Shown piece by piece: positions 26,331 through 35,390 of a stretch of 64,000 bases of DNA (positions within the stretch are counted from its first letter, which is position 1; each line of letters begins with the position of its first letter). The position numbers and the translations under genes are program-made. The DNA is from Oceanococcus sp041619555 (GTDB taxonomy: Bacteria > Pseudomonadota > Gammaproteobacteria > Nevskiales > Oceanococcaceae). The notes beneath the pieces were generated by a model. It saw only the letters and a list, made by a program, of their open reading frames with translations, was not told the origin of the DNA and did no database searches. Where the stretch lies: the NCBI GenBank assembly GCA_041619555.1, contig JBFKDQ010000004.1, forward strand, positions 1-64,000, read 5' to 3'.

Positions 26331-26350
26331 TGAAAAGGGGACAGATTATC
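26331..26350. repeat. Possible REP/RAYT-type short repeat fragment
   Basis: The string TGAAAAGGGGACAGATTAT lies at 26331-26349 in the 160-base gap between the two GT4 genes. From memory, near-identical AAAAGGGGACAGATTTA strings occur scattered in gammaproteobacterial genomes, often near Y1 (REP-associated) transposase genes. No transposase or second copy was found in this window, so this is only a resemblance. Confidence 0.3.
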
Positions 26351-26406
26351 GCATGGCGCCACCACCCGGGTTGGTGTCGCTGCAGCGCCAATACCGATCA
26401 CCTGCC

Positions 26407-27534
26407 TCATCGGCGCTCGGTGCGCGCCTCAGCGCACTGCTCCAGCACGACTCGCCTCAAAACCTGCGCATACCGTTGCCAGGAAAATTGCTCCGCATGG
26501 CGCCGGACCCGATCTCGCGACAGCGGGGCACCGAGCAGTTCACACACCGCTTGTGCGAACTCAACTGCGCCCCCCGGCCTGACCAGCCGCCCCGAGCATC
26601 GAGGATCGACCGCATCCACCACACCGCCAGTCGCATAGGCCACCGTGGCCAGACCGGCGGCGGCAGCCTCGATCGCGACCATCCCGAAACCTTCGGGATC
26701 CCCCTCAATCTGCCGCACCGGAAACACATGCAGATCGGCGGCGGCATATGCGGCGCGCAGTTCCTCGCTGTCCATGGCCATCGCCCCCAGAATCAGGACA
26801 TTGCGCTGCAGACCAAGCCGTACGACTGCCTCCCGAATGGCCGCCACCACGCGACCTCGCCCGGACTCCGGTTCGGCGCCGATAAGGACGAAGCAGATCT
26901 CCGGAAAGGACTCGACAACGCGCGGCAACACGTCCTCAACAAACTCCAGAAAGCCCTTGCGCGGCACGATCCGTCCGACCCCCAGCAACAGCGGACGACC
27001 GGACAGACCATGACGCCGCCGAAAGGCCTGCGACCCGTTACTTGCGGGCGGCAAATGGACACCGGGGTGAAGAATTTCGATCCGACCGGACGACGCCCCG
27101 CGGAGCTCAAGCTGCTCCCGCGTGAATGAGCTGTTGGCCAGGACGCGGTGGGCATGACGCGCTGCGGCCAGAAATACGGCCTGGTAGATCGCCGAGCGGT
27201 AGACCACGTCGAGCCCATGGGCGAAGACCAGGTATCGGCAGTCACTGCGCCATGCGGCGAAACGGGCCAGCGGCGCCATCAGCACCGAGCCGGCGACCAC
27301 CAGATCATAATCCCCGCGCCGGACGCGGAGCAGCGTCAGCAGCGCACCCGGATAGAAGCGCAGAATCGCAAAGGGATGGCGGCGGATACAACGCACGCCA
27401 GAATGCGCAAAGCCTGGCGGGCCGATCACATCCACCGTCGTACAGGCGGCAAGGACAGAAGTGGCCTCGAACATGAGCCTTTCAATACCGCCCGTAAGTG
27501 GCGGGAGATTGCGACTCAAAATCAGTATTTTCAT
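26407..27534 (-). CDS. Family 4 glycosyltransferase, second of two
   Basis: GT-B retaining glycosyltransferase of 375 residues. It opens MKILILSRNLPPLTGGIERL, the usual glycine-rich acceptor loop of GT4 enzymes. The C-terminal domain has LLLGVGRIVPRKGFLEFVED and GDPEGFGMVAIEAAAAG with the E-x7-E motif, then ATGGVVDAV. It resembles phosphatidylinositol mannosyltransferase-type and LPS-core GT4 enzymes; the substrate cannot be named. The ATG at 27534 was chosen over an upstream extension to 27777 that would run through the pilB promoter region. It is the outermost island gene and is divergent from pilB. Confidence 0.87.
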   Translation of the reverse strand: MKILILSRNLPPLTGGIERLMFEATSVLAACTTVDVIGPPGFAHSGVRCIRRHPFAILRFYPGALLTLLRVRRGDYDLVVAGSVLMAPLARFAAWRSDCRYLVFAHGLDVVYRSAIYQAVFLAAARHAHRVLANSSFTREQLELRGASSGRIEILHPGVHLPPASNGSQAFRRRHGLSGRPLLLGVGRIVPRKGFLEFVEDVLPRVVESFPEICFVLIGAEPESGRGRVVAAIREAVVRLGLQRNVLILGAMAMDSEELRAAYAAADLHVFPVRQIEGDPEGFGMVAIEAAAAGLATVAYATGGVVDAVDPRCSGRLVRPGGAVEFAQAVCELLGAPLSRDRVRRHAEQFSWQRYAQVLRRVVLEQCAEARTERR

Positions 27535-27735
27535 CGCTCGCAGCGACCACCGTGTCTGCAATCCATGGGACCCGCCGTCAGCCTGTGGGAGGCGACGCAG
27601 AATATCCCGAATCGCCACGCTCGCCCACACCGCGAGACTGCCCTGCGCGCAAGCCGCTGGCTCAGGGCCCTTCCCGGACGGATCCATTCGGCAGCCCACC
27701 CGGCAAATGCCGGCCTCGCCAGGGCGCGGCGCAAA

Positions 27736-27765
27736 TTGTTGTTTCCGCCAAGCTTGCATTAACAT
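27736..27765 (+). promoter_or_regulatory. Possible sigma-70 promoter of pilB
   Basis: In the 258-base gap between the divergent GT4 and pilB genes, TTGTTG (27736-27741) and TAACAT (27760-27765) are 18 bases apart, 27 bases before the pilB ATG. The match is modest and the leader would be short. The rest of the gap holds no gene that I can support. Confidence 0.3.
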
Positions 27766-27792
27766 GCCGATAATCAAGGGAGTCAGGGACCT

Positions 27793-29520
27793 ATGGCAAA
27801 AGAGGAACAGGCAGCCCGCTATCTGGGCGGCCTAGCACGCAGGCTGGTCAAGGAAAGCATACTTGACGAAGCCCAGGCGCAGACGGCGCAGGCGGCGGCA
27901 CTCAAGGCCCGCCAGTCCTTGGTGCACTACCTGGTCGAAAACAAACTGGCCTCCGCCTCAGCCATCGCCACGGCGGCAAGCAATGAGTTTGGCATGCCGC
28001 TGCTGGATCTCAACGCGATTCAGATCGATCAGCAGGTGATCGAGAAAGTCGACGCCAAACTGATCGAGAAGCATCACGCCTTGCCGATCTTCGTTCGCGG
28101 CAAACGCTTGTTTCTGGCGATCTCCGATCCGACCAACCTGGAAGCGATCGACGAGTTCAAATTCAATACCGGCCTGATCACCGAAGGCGTCCTGTGCGAG
28201 GAACACAAACTCAAGGCGGCGGTGGAAAAGGTCTTGTCGGCGATGGACTCGGCCAACATGAATCTGGACGATGCCGATCTCGACAATCTGGACATCGAGG
28301 AAGGCGGGGGATCGGCGGAGTCCGCCAGCGACATCACCCGCGCCGATGCCGACGATGCGCCGATCGTCCGCTTCGTCAACAAGATCCTGCTCGACGCCAT
28401 CAACAAGGGCGCATCCGACATCCATCTCGAACCTTACGAGTACAAGTACCGGGTCCGCGTGCGACTCGACGGCATGCTGCAGGAAGTCGCCTCGCCGCCG
28501 GTTTCGCAGGGCATGCGGATTGCTGCCCGCATCAAGGTGATGGCCAGACTCGACCTCGCCGAACGTCGCGTCCCGCAGGATGGCCGCATCAAGCTCAAGC
28601 TGTCGAAAAACAAGGCCATCGATTTTCGCGTCAACTCCTGCCCGATCCTGTTCGGCGAAAAGATCGTACTGCGTATTCTGGATCCCTCAAGCGCCAAACT
28701 GGGCATCGATGCGCTGGGCTACGAGCCGTTCCAGAAGGAGCTTTATCTCAAGGCCCTGAGCAAACCCTATGGCATGATCCTGGTCACCGGACCGACCGGC
28801 TCGGGCAAGACGGTTTCGCTGTACACCGGCGTGAATATTCTGAACACCCCTGACCGGAATATTTCCACGGCCGAAGACCCGGCAGAAATCAATCTGGAAG
28901 GCGTCAACCAGGTCAACGTCAATCCGAAGGTGGGCCTGACCTTCGCTTCGGCCCTGAAGGCCTTTCTGCGCCAGGACCCGGACATCATTCTGGTGGGGGA
29001 AATTCGCGACCTGGAAACGGCGGAAATTGCGATCAAGGCGGCTCAGACCGGTCACCTGGTGCTGTCCACGCTGCATACCAATGATGCGCCTCAGACCTTG
29101 ACGCGTCTGCTTAACATGGGCGTGCCGGCGTTCAACATTGCGACCTCCGTAACCTTGATCATCGCCCAGAGACTGGCCCGGCGAATCTGCAAGAGTTGTC
29201 GCAAACAGGTTGATATTCCGAGAGAGGAACTGATCAAGGAAGGCTTTACCGACGAAGATCTGGCCGACCCGAACTTCGCCATCTATGAACCCGAAGGCTG
29301 TGAAAACTGCAACGGCGGATACAAAGGCCGGGTCGGCATCTATCAGGTCATGCCGGTGAGCGAGGAAATGGGCCGCATCATCATGCAGGAGGGCAACTCC
29401 ATCCAGATTGCAGACCAGGCCGCCAAAGAAGGCATCTGGGATCTGCGCAAATCCGCTTTGCAGAAAGTCCGACAGGGACTGACCAGCCTCACCGAGGCAA
29501 ACCGGGTCACACTGGATTAG
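27793..29520 (+). CDS. pilB: Type IV pilus extension ATPase PilB
   Basis: Hexameric cytoplasmic ATPase that powers pilus extension; 575 residues. The N-terminal GSPII_E domain covers about residues 1-170. The ATPase core carries Walker A GPTGSGKT at 333-340, the Asp box STAEDPAE, Walker B DIILVGEIRD and a His box HLVLSTLHTNDA. The tetracysteine zinc site is intact (Cys466, Cys469, Cys503, Cys506). GGGA lies a few bases before the ATG. It heads pilB-pilC-pilD-coaE-zapD-yacG, all on one strand with small gaps. It is separated from the pilins by the 12-kb glycan island, an arrangement that differs from the compact pilABCD cluster. Confidence 0.97.
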   Translation: MAKEEQAARYLGGLARRLVKESILDEAQAQTAQAAALKARQSLVHYLVENKLASASAIATAASNEFGMPLLDLNAIQIDQQVIEKVDAKLIEKHHALPIFVRGKRLFLAISDPTNLEAIDEFKFNTGLITEGVLCEEHKLKAAVEKVLSAMDSANMNLDDADLDNLDIEEGGGSAESASDITRADADDAPIVRFVNKILLDAINKGASDIHLEPYEYKYRVRVRLDGMLQEVASPPVSQGMRIAARIKVMARLDLAERRVPQDGRIKLKLSKNKAIDFRVNSCPILFGEKIVLRILDPSSAKLGIDALGYEPFQKELYLKALSKPYGMILVTGPTGSGKTVSLYTGVNILNTPDRNISTAEDPAEINLEGVNQVNVNPKVGLTFASALKAFLRQDPDIILVGEIRDLETAEIAIKAAQTGHLVLSTLHTNDAPQTLTRLLNMGVPAFNIATSVTLIIAQRLARRICKSCRKQVDIPREELIKEGFTDEDLADPNFAIYEPEGCENCNGGYKGRVGIYQVMPVSEEMGRIIMQEGNSIQIADQAAKEGIWDLRKSALQKVRQGLTSLTEANRVTLD

Positions 29521-29559
29521 TATAGCCTCCAGAATCAAGCAAGCATCGGCGAGTGGAAC

Positions 29560-30777
29560 ATGGCAGGAAGTGAGAAGAAGCTCTTCACCTATCGATGGGA
29601 AGCCGTCAATAAAGCGGGCACCAGGGTCAAGGGCGTCATAGAGGCGGCCAGCGACACGGCCGCAAAATCCGAACTGCGCAAACAGCAGTTGCGACAGGTC
29701 AAGCTGAAGAAGGAAATGCAGCTCTTCGGCAAGCGCAAGAAACCGATCCTGTCGCAGGACATCTCCATTTTCAGCCGCCAGCTCGCGACCATGATGCAGG
29801 CTGGCGTGCCCCTGGTGCAGGCCCTGGACATCGTTGCTCGCGGGCACGAAAACCCGTCCATGGGAGAGCTGATCGACAAGCTCAAGACCAGCATCGAGTC
29901 CGGCTCCACGCTGGCGGAATCACTGGCCGAGCACCCGGATCATTTCGACGATCTCTTCGTCAACCTGACCGCCGCCGGTGAGGCCTCAGGCGCGCTGGAA
30001 AATCTGCTCGACAAGATCGCGACCTACAAGGAAAAAACCGAGGCGATCAAGAAGAAGGTTAAAAAAGCTCTGACCTATCCGACCGCCGTCCTCGTCGTGG
30101 CCTTCATCGTGACCGCAATTCTGCTGATTTTTGTCGTCCCGACTTTCGAGGAACTGTTCAAGGGCTTTGGTGCCGAACTACCGGCATTTACCCAGTTCAC
30201 CATCGACCTGTCGCAATGGATGCAGGCCTACTGGTTTTACGTGGTGGCCATCGTCGGCATCACCGCCTACAGTTTTTCGAAGGCGAAGAAGCGATCGCCG
30301 GCCTTTCGCCGTCTGCTTGACCGCATCGCATTGCGCCTGCCGGTCATCGGAGACATCCTGGAAAAATCGGCGGTCGCACGTTTCGCCCGCACCCTGTCCA
30401 CCATGTTTTCCGCCGGCGTGCCACTGGTTGACGCGCTGGAATCGGTCGCCAAGGCCGCCGGCAACATCATCTTTGAAGAAGCCATCATGACCATGCGCGA
30501 GCAGGTCTCCACCGGTACCCAGCTCCAGCTCACCATGGCGCAATCCGGGATCTTTCCGGCAATGGCCACGCAGATGGTCGCAATCGGCGAGGAATCCGGC
30601 TCGCTGGACGGCATGTGCGCCAAGGTGGCCGATTTCTACGAAGAGGAGGTCGACGCCCTGGTTGATTCCCTGTCCAGCCTGCTGGAACCGATGATCATGG
30701 CCATCCTGGGTGTCCTCGTCGGCGGCCTGGTCGTCTCCATGTATCTTCCAATTTTCAAACTCGGCGCCGTCGTCTAA
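29560..30777 (+). CDS. pilC: Type IV pilus inner-membrane platform protein PilC
   Basis: Polytopic platform protein that couples PilB to the pilin subunits; 405 residues. Two T2SF domains of about 120 residues are visible. The first starts with SIFSRQLATMMQAGVPLVQA and the second with ARFARTLSTMFSAGVPLVDA. Three membrane helices lie at about residues 170-195, 222-240 and 378-400. The N-terminal domain contains the usual KVEAASDTAAKSELRKQQ-like repeat. It begins 39 bases after pilB. Confidence 0.97.
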   Translation: MAGSEKKLFTYRWEAVNKAGTRVKGVIEAASDTAAKSELRKQQLRQVKLKKEMQLFGKRKKPILSQDISIFSRQLATMMQAGVPLVQALDIVARGHENPSMGELIDKLKTSIESGSTLAESLAEHPDHFDDLFVNLTAAGEASGALENLLDKIATYKEKTEAIKKKVKKALTYPTAVLVVAFIVTAILLIFVVPTFEELFKGFGAELPAFTQFTIDLSQWMQAYWFYVVAIVGITAYSFSKAKKRSPAFRRLLDRIALRLPVIGDILEKSAVARFARTLSTMFSAGVPLVDALESVAKAAGNIIFEEAIMTMREQVSTGTQLQLTMAQSGIFPAMATQMVAIGEESGSLDGMCAKVADFYEEEVDALVDSLSSLLEPMIMAILGVLVGGLVVSMYLPIFKLGAVV

Positions 30778-30785
30778 GAAACCCT

Positions 30786-31645
30786 ATGTCCCTACTCGAT
30801 TTGCTGAGCGCCTCACCGGCGCTCTGGCTGTTTGTTTGCGGCATCCTCGGGTTGCTCGTCGGCAGCTTCCTGAATGTGGTGATCTCCCGCCTGCCGCAGA
30901 TGATGGAAGCACAGTGGCGAACGGAATGCTCGCTGCTGCTGGATCTGGATGCGCCGCAGGAGGAAAGGGTATCCCTGTCCCGGCCAGCTTCACGCTGCCC
31001 GCAATGCGCCACGCCAATTCGCCCCTGGCAGAATATCCCGGTACTCAGCTATCTGCTGCTGCGCGGTCGATGCGCGCAGTGCCAGACCCGCATCCCGCTG
31101 CAATACCCGGCCATCGAACTGAGTTCCTGCGCGCTGGCGCTCTGGGCGGGCTGGCACTTCGGCTTTGGCACCGCCGCCATCGCCGCCCTGGTGCTGGCCT
31201 GGTCCCTGCTCGCTCTCGCTGCAATCGATGCCAGAACCCAGTTGCTGCCGGACAGCATGGTCCTGCCATTGCTGTGGCTTGGCCTGCTGCTCAACCTGTG
31301 GGAGGTCTTTGTTCCGCTGCAGGATGCCGTGGTCGGCGCGATGGCCGGCTATCTAAGCCTCTGGCTGGTCTATCACGGCTTCCGCCTGCTGACCGGCAAG
31401 GAGGGCATGGGTTATGGCGACTTCAAGCTGTTCGCCGCACTCGGCGCCTGGATGGGCTGGCAGCTGTTGCCCTGGATCATCCTCGCTTCATCGCTGGTCG
31501 GAGCCAGTGTCGGCATTGTCATGATGCTGAGCAAGCGCCTGCAACAGGGCCAGGCCATGCCTTTCGGCCCTTATCTGGCAGCCGCCGGTTGGCTGGCTTT
31601 TCTTTATGGCCAGGATTTCTCCAACTGGTATCTGAGCCGGATGGC

Positions 31646-31649
<4 letters not shown>
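30786..31649 (+). CDS. pilD: Prepilin peptidase and N-methyltransferase PilD
   Basis: Bifunctional aspartyl protease and methyltransferase that cleaves the leaders of type IV pilins and type II secretion pseudopilins, then methylates the new N-terminus; 287 residues. The two cysteine pairs of the methyltransferase loop are present (RCPQCAT and RCAQCQT). The two protease aspartates lie in DARTQLLPD and MGYGDFK, the second being the conserved GxGD motif. About eight membrane helices are apparent. It starts eight bases after the pilC stop, and its stop overlaps the coaE start (ATGA). Both pilins of this window carry compatible G/F sites. Confidence 0.97.
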
Positions 31650-32254
<605 letters not shown>

Positions 32255-32306
32255 ATGGCCGCCGGCAAACCCTGACAATGCGCGTTCAGTCGCCTTGAAA
32301 TCCAGC

Positions 32307-33077
32307 GTGAGCCAGCAAGACATCATTTTTGAACAACCTGTCAGCGAGCGTGTGCGCACGATGCTGAGGCTGGAGCACCTGTTTGCTCAGCTCGCGCACC
32401 ATCGGGCCGATGAAAGCCCCTGGGGCATGCGCGCCAGCGTCAATGCCCTGATCGACATCCTCAGCCTGTTCAGCCGGAATGACCTCAAGACCGAAATCAC
32501 CCGAGCGCTGAACGAGAAACGCAAAGCGCTGGAGCCCCTGCGCGAACGCAGCGGAGTCAACACCGCGCTGCTGGATCAGACCCTGGAGCGTCTGCAGCGC
32601 AGTTTCATGGCAGTGCAGCAACAATCGACCCAGGCGATCAGCCAGACCCTGAAGCAAAGCGAATTTCTTCTTGCAATCATCAATCGCAGCGCCATTCCGG
32701 GCGGCACCAGCCATATTGACATGCCGAGCTTTCATCGATGGCTGCAGGCCCCGAATGCCCGTCGAGGCGAGGATCTGTCCCACTGGCTCGGACAGCTGAG
32801 CGTGTATGAAGAGGCCGCGCGTCTGTATCTGGAACTGCTGCGGCAGAGCAGCCGCTGGCAGGAAGCCGTCACCGAGGAGGGCATGTATGTCCATGTCAAC
32901 CAGGAAAAATTCCAGCTGATTCGCATCGCCGTTGCGGCCGACAGCCTGCTCTACCCCGAGATCAGTGCCGGCCGCCAACGTTTTACCGTTCGCTTCATGC
33001 ATCAGGACTCGGCCCTGGAACGCGAGCTTTTCGTCGCCGAACCGACCCCGTTCCTGCTCAATCTATGCAGCCTGTAA
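32307..33077 (+). CDS. zapD: Cell division protein ZapD
   Basis: FtsZ-binding protein that bundles FtsZ filaments at the division ring; 256 residues. The beginning SQQDIIFEQPVSERVRTMLR matches the E. coli protein, which starts with a similar FEHPLNEKMRTWLR segment. The GTG at 32307 was chosen on that basis; earlier in-frame codons belong to the space after coaE. It is the usual gene between coaE and yacG, and its end overlaps yacG by 13 bases. Confidence 0.95.
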   Translation: MSQQDIIFEQPVSERVRTMLRLEHLFAQLAHHRADESPWGMRASVNALIDILSLFSRNDLKTEITRALNEKRKALEPLRERSGVNTALLDQTLERLQRSFMAVQQQSTQAISQTLKQSEFLLAIINRSAIPGGTSHIDMPSFHRWLQAPNARRGEDLSHWLGQLSVYEEAARLYLELLRQSSRWQEAVTEEGMYVHVNQEKFQLIRIAVAADSLLYPEISAGRQRFTVRFMHQDSALERELFVAEPTPFLLNLCSL

Positions 33078-33253
33078 AATGCCCCCAATGCCGCGCCAGG
33101 ACGGACCTCAGCGCGAACAATCCGTGGCGACCCTTTTGCTGCGAACGCTGCAAGCTCATCGACCTCGGCGAATGGTTCGAGGAAACCCGCAGCATTCCGA
33201 CCCATGAAAGCCCGGCCTGGAGCGAATCCGACGAGAAGCCGCCTTACCAGTAG
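33065..33253 (+). CDS. yacG: DNA gyrase inhibitor YacG, zinc protein
   Basis: Small zinc protein of 62 residues that binds GyrB and inhibits gyrase in E. coli. The four zinc ligands are visible: Cys6 and Cys9 (CPQC) and Cys25 and Cys29 (FCCERC). The middle has RPFCCERCKLIDLGEW, close to the family consensus. Its last ten bases overlap the 3' end of the convergent Nudix gene. Confidence 0.95.
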   Translation: MQPVKCPQCRARTDLSANNPWRPFCCERCKLIDLGEWFEETRSIPTHESPAWSESDEKPPYQ

Positions 33254-34173
33254 GCGCTGATCCCCGCCACGCCCTGGGCGCCGTGCGCAAAGGCCTGCTC
33301 CAGATCTCCGGCGTGCACGCCGCCGATCGCGTACACCGGACAGTTGATCGATTCCACCAAGCTTTTGAAACCGGCCCAGCCCAGACCGCTCACACCGGGA
33401 TGACTGGGCGTCGGCGCCAGTGAGCCGAGAACCAGCGCATCCACCCCTAGTTTGACAGCCAGTGCCAGCTCGGTGGCATCGTGACAGGAAGCCATCAGCC
33501 AGTACCCGGTCGCGACCGGACGGCGGTCGAAGTGCCTCAGCTCTGCCGCCCGAAGGTGCAGACCACGGATGCCCGGAAGATCCAGCGGGAGTTCGGCGCG
33601 ATCGACCAGCAGGCTGGCGCCCGCATCCTGCAGCAGCGGCGCCATCCGCTCGACACAGCGCCGATACGCCGCAAGATCGAGAGCTGGCGCTCGCAGACGC
33701 AGCAATTTGTGGCCGCGCTCAAGCACGCCGACCAGGCGAGCCCGCAGTTCTCTGTCATCGGCGAACGCACCGGTGACCGGGAGCTCGCTGGGCAAGCGCA
33801 AGGCGTGCACGATCGGGGCATCGGCTTCCAGAAGATCATAGTCCCAGATGTTTTCGGGGTGCACCCAGGCCAGGGCTTGGGATTCCAGTCCACAGGGCAG
33901 GCCGTCCCAGCCTTCGATCAGCCAGGTGTCCAGTTCCACCAGCCGGTCCGTATAGGCATGGCGGATGCGGATCAGAGGCCGTGCCCTGGTCGGCGTCACG
34001 CCAAGTTCTTCCTGCAGTTCCCGACCCAGTGCCTGACGGGGGGATTCCCCGGCCTCGATCTTGCCTCCCGGAAACTCCCAGCGCCCGGCCGCCATCTTGC
34101 CCTGGGGCCGTTGTGCGATCAGAACGCGGCCGTCTGGCCGTCGCAAGACCCCGGCCGCAACCGCGACTTTCAC
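33244..34173 (-). CDS. Nudix hydrolase fused to a thiamine-phosphate-synthase-like domain
   Basis: Two-domain protein of 309 residues. The N-terminal part (about 1-130) is a MutT-type Nudix domain: WEFPGGKIEAGESP, then RELQEELG completes the Nudix box, and KMAAGRWEFPGG is as in MutT. The C-terminal part (about 135-309) is ThiE/TenI-like: GIRGLHL, MASCHDATELALAVKLG, VLGSLAPTPSHPG, YAIGGV. Fusions of this kind are known beside secA in several gammaproteobacteria. Whether the second domain is active as thiamine phosphate synthase is unclear. The start is GTG at 34173, overlapping the argJ stop (GTGA), so it is the last gene of secA-argJ-nudix. Confidence 0.9.
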   Translation of the reverse strand: MKVAVAAGVLRRPDGRVLIAQRPQGKMAAGRWEFPGGKIEAGESPRQALGRELQEELGVTPTRARPLIRIRHAYTDRLVELDTWLIEGWDGLPCGLESQALAWVHPENIWDYDLLEADAPIVHALRLPSELPVTGAFADDRELRARLVGVLERGHKLLRLRAPALDLAAYRRCVERMAPLLQDAGASLLVDRAELPLDLPGIRGLHLRAAELRHFDRRPVATGYWLMASCHDATELALAVKLGVDALVLGSLAPTPSHPGVSGLGWAGFKSLVESINCPVYAIGGVHAGDLEQAFAHGAQGVAGISAYW

Positions 34174-35390
34174 GACCGATATTCGGCGTTGATCTTGACG
34201 TAGTCGTAGCTAAAATCGCAGGTCCAGATCTGCACCGCAGCCGCACCGCGGCCAAGCCGGATGCGGATCTCGAATTCGCTGCGTTGCGCCACGGCAGCGC
34301 CGTGCGCTTCCTGGTATTGCGGATCCGGCTCACCCGAGCGGATGAGACAGACCTCGTCCAGAAACAAATCCAGGACACTGAGATCCAGAGCCTCGATCCG
34401 GCTGCGGCCGACCGCCGCGAGAATCCGCCCCCAATTCGGGTCACCGGCAAACGCGGCGGTCTTCACCAGGGGGGAATGGGCGACGCTGTACGCGACTTCA
34501 CGCGCTTCGGCCACGCTGCTCGCGCCTTCAACCGTGACGGTGATGAAACGGGTGGCGCCTTCCGCGTCGCGCACACAGGCCTGCGCCAGTTCCCGGCAGA
34601 CCTCGTTGAGGACACCAGCCAGGCGCTGCAGTTCGGCGCTACCGCGTTGCAGCGGCGCCATCGGCGCCTGTCCGGTGGCGATCAGCAGACAAGCGTCATT
34701 GGTCGAGGTGTCGCCATCCACGGTAATGGCATTGAAGGACTGGGCCACGGCCTGTGCCAGCAATTCATCCAGCAGGCCGGCCTCAAGCCTGGCATCGGTC
34801 GCCACCAGTGCAAGCATGGTGGCCATGTCCGGACGGATCATGCCCGCACCTTTCGCCATGCCCGTCACGGTGACCGTCTCACCATTAATGACCAGTTGCC
34901 GAGACACGGCTTTGGGCTGCGTGTCCGTCGTCATGATGGCGCGACAGGCCCGCCCCCAGCCGGATTCATCCAGCGCCTGTACCAGCGCCGGCAGGGCCTG
35001 GCGGAATGGCTGCAGCGGCAAGGCTTCACCGATGACCCCGGTGGACAGGGGCAACACGGCCTGGGGCAGCAGGTCGGCATGCTCGGCCACCAGTTCACAG
35101 GTCTGCCGCGCCGCCTCCAGGCCCTGCGCGCCGGTACCGGCATTGGCATTGCCTGCATTGATCAGGATGGCGCGAATCGGAGTGGCGGAAGCCAGATGTT
35201 CGCGCGCGACGATGACCGGCGCGGCGCAGAATGCATTGCGCGTGAATACGCCGCTGACCTGTGTGCCCTCGGCCAGCCGCAGCAGGACCAGATCATCACG
35301 CCCTCGGTAGCGAATACCGGCGGCACTTGCGGACAGCTCGACTCCACGCACCGCCAGCAATTCGGCCAGGGGCGGCAAATTCACCGCCAT
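34170..35390 (-). CDS. argJ: Bifunctional ornithine acetyltransferase / N-acetylglutamate synthase ArgJ
   Basis: Catalyses the acetyl-recycling step of arginine synthesis; 406 residues. It is a self-cleaving Ntn-type protein: the cut lies before the Thr of ATMLALVATDA, the conserved processing site, giving alpha and beta chains. The oxyanion region MTTDTQPK and the C-terminal AGDPNWGRI are intact. Whether it is mono- or bifunctional cannot be settled by sequence. Its ATG shares one base with the secA stop (TGATG), indicating translational coupling. Confidence 0.96.
   Translation of the reverse strand: MAVNLPPLAELLAVRGVELSASAAGIRYRGRDDLVLLRLAEGTQVSGVFTRNAFCAAPVIVAREHLASATPIRAILINAGNANAGTGAQGLEAARQTCELVAEHADLLPQAVLPLSTGVIGEALPLQPFRQALPALVQALDESGWGRACRAIMTTDTQPKAVSRQLVINGETVTVTGMAKGAGMIRPDMATMLALVATDARLEAGLLDELLAQAVAQSFNAITVDGDTSTNDACLLIATGQAPMAPLQRGSAELQRLAGVLNEVCRELAQACVRDAEGATRFITVTVEGASSVAEAREVAYSVAHSPLVKTAAFAGDPNWGRILAAVGRSRIEALDLSVLDLFLDEVCLIRSGEPDPQYQEAHGAAVAQRSEFEIRIRLGRGAAAVQIWTCDFSYDYVKINAEYRS

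Noticed and set aside
30710..31645. N-terminal extension of coaE through pilD
   Set aside because: The extension is an alternative frame of pilD; coaE similarity begins at the ATG at 31646.
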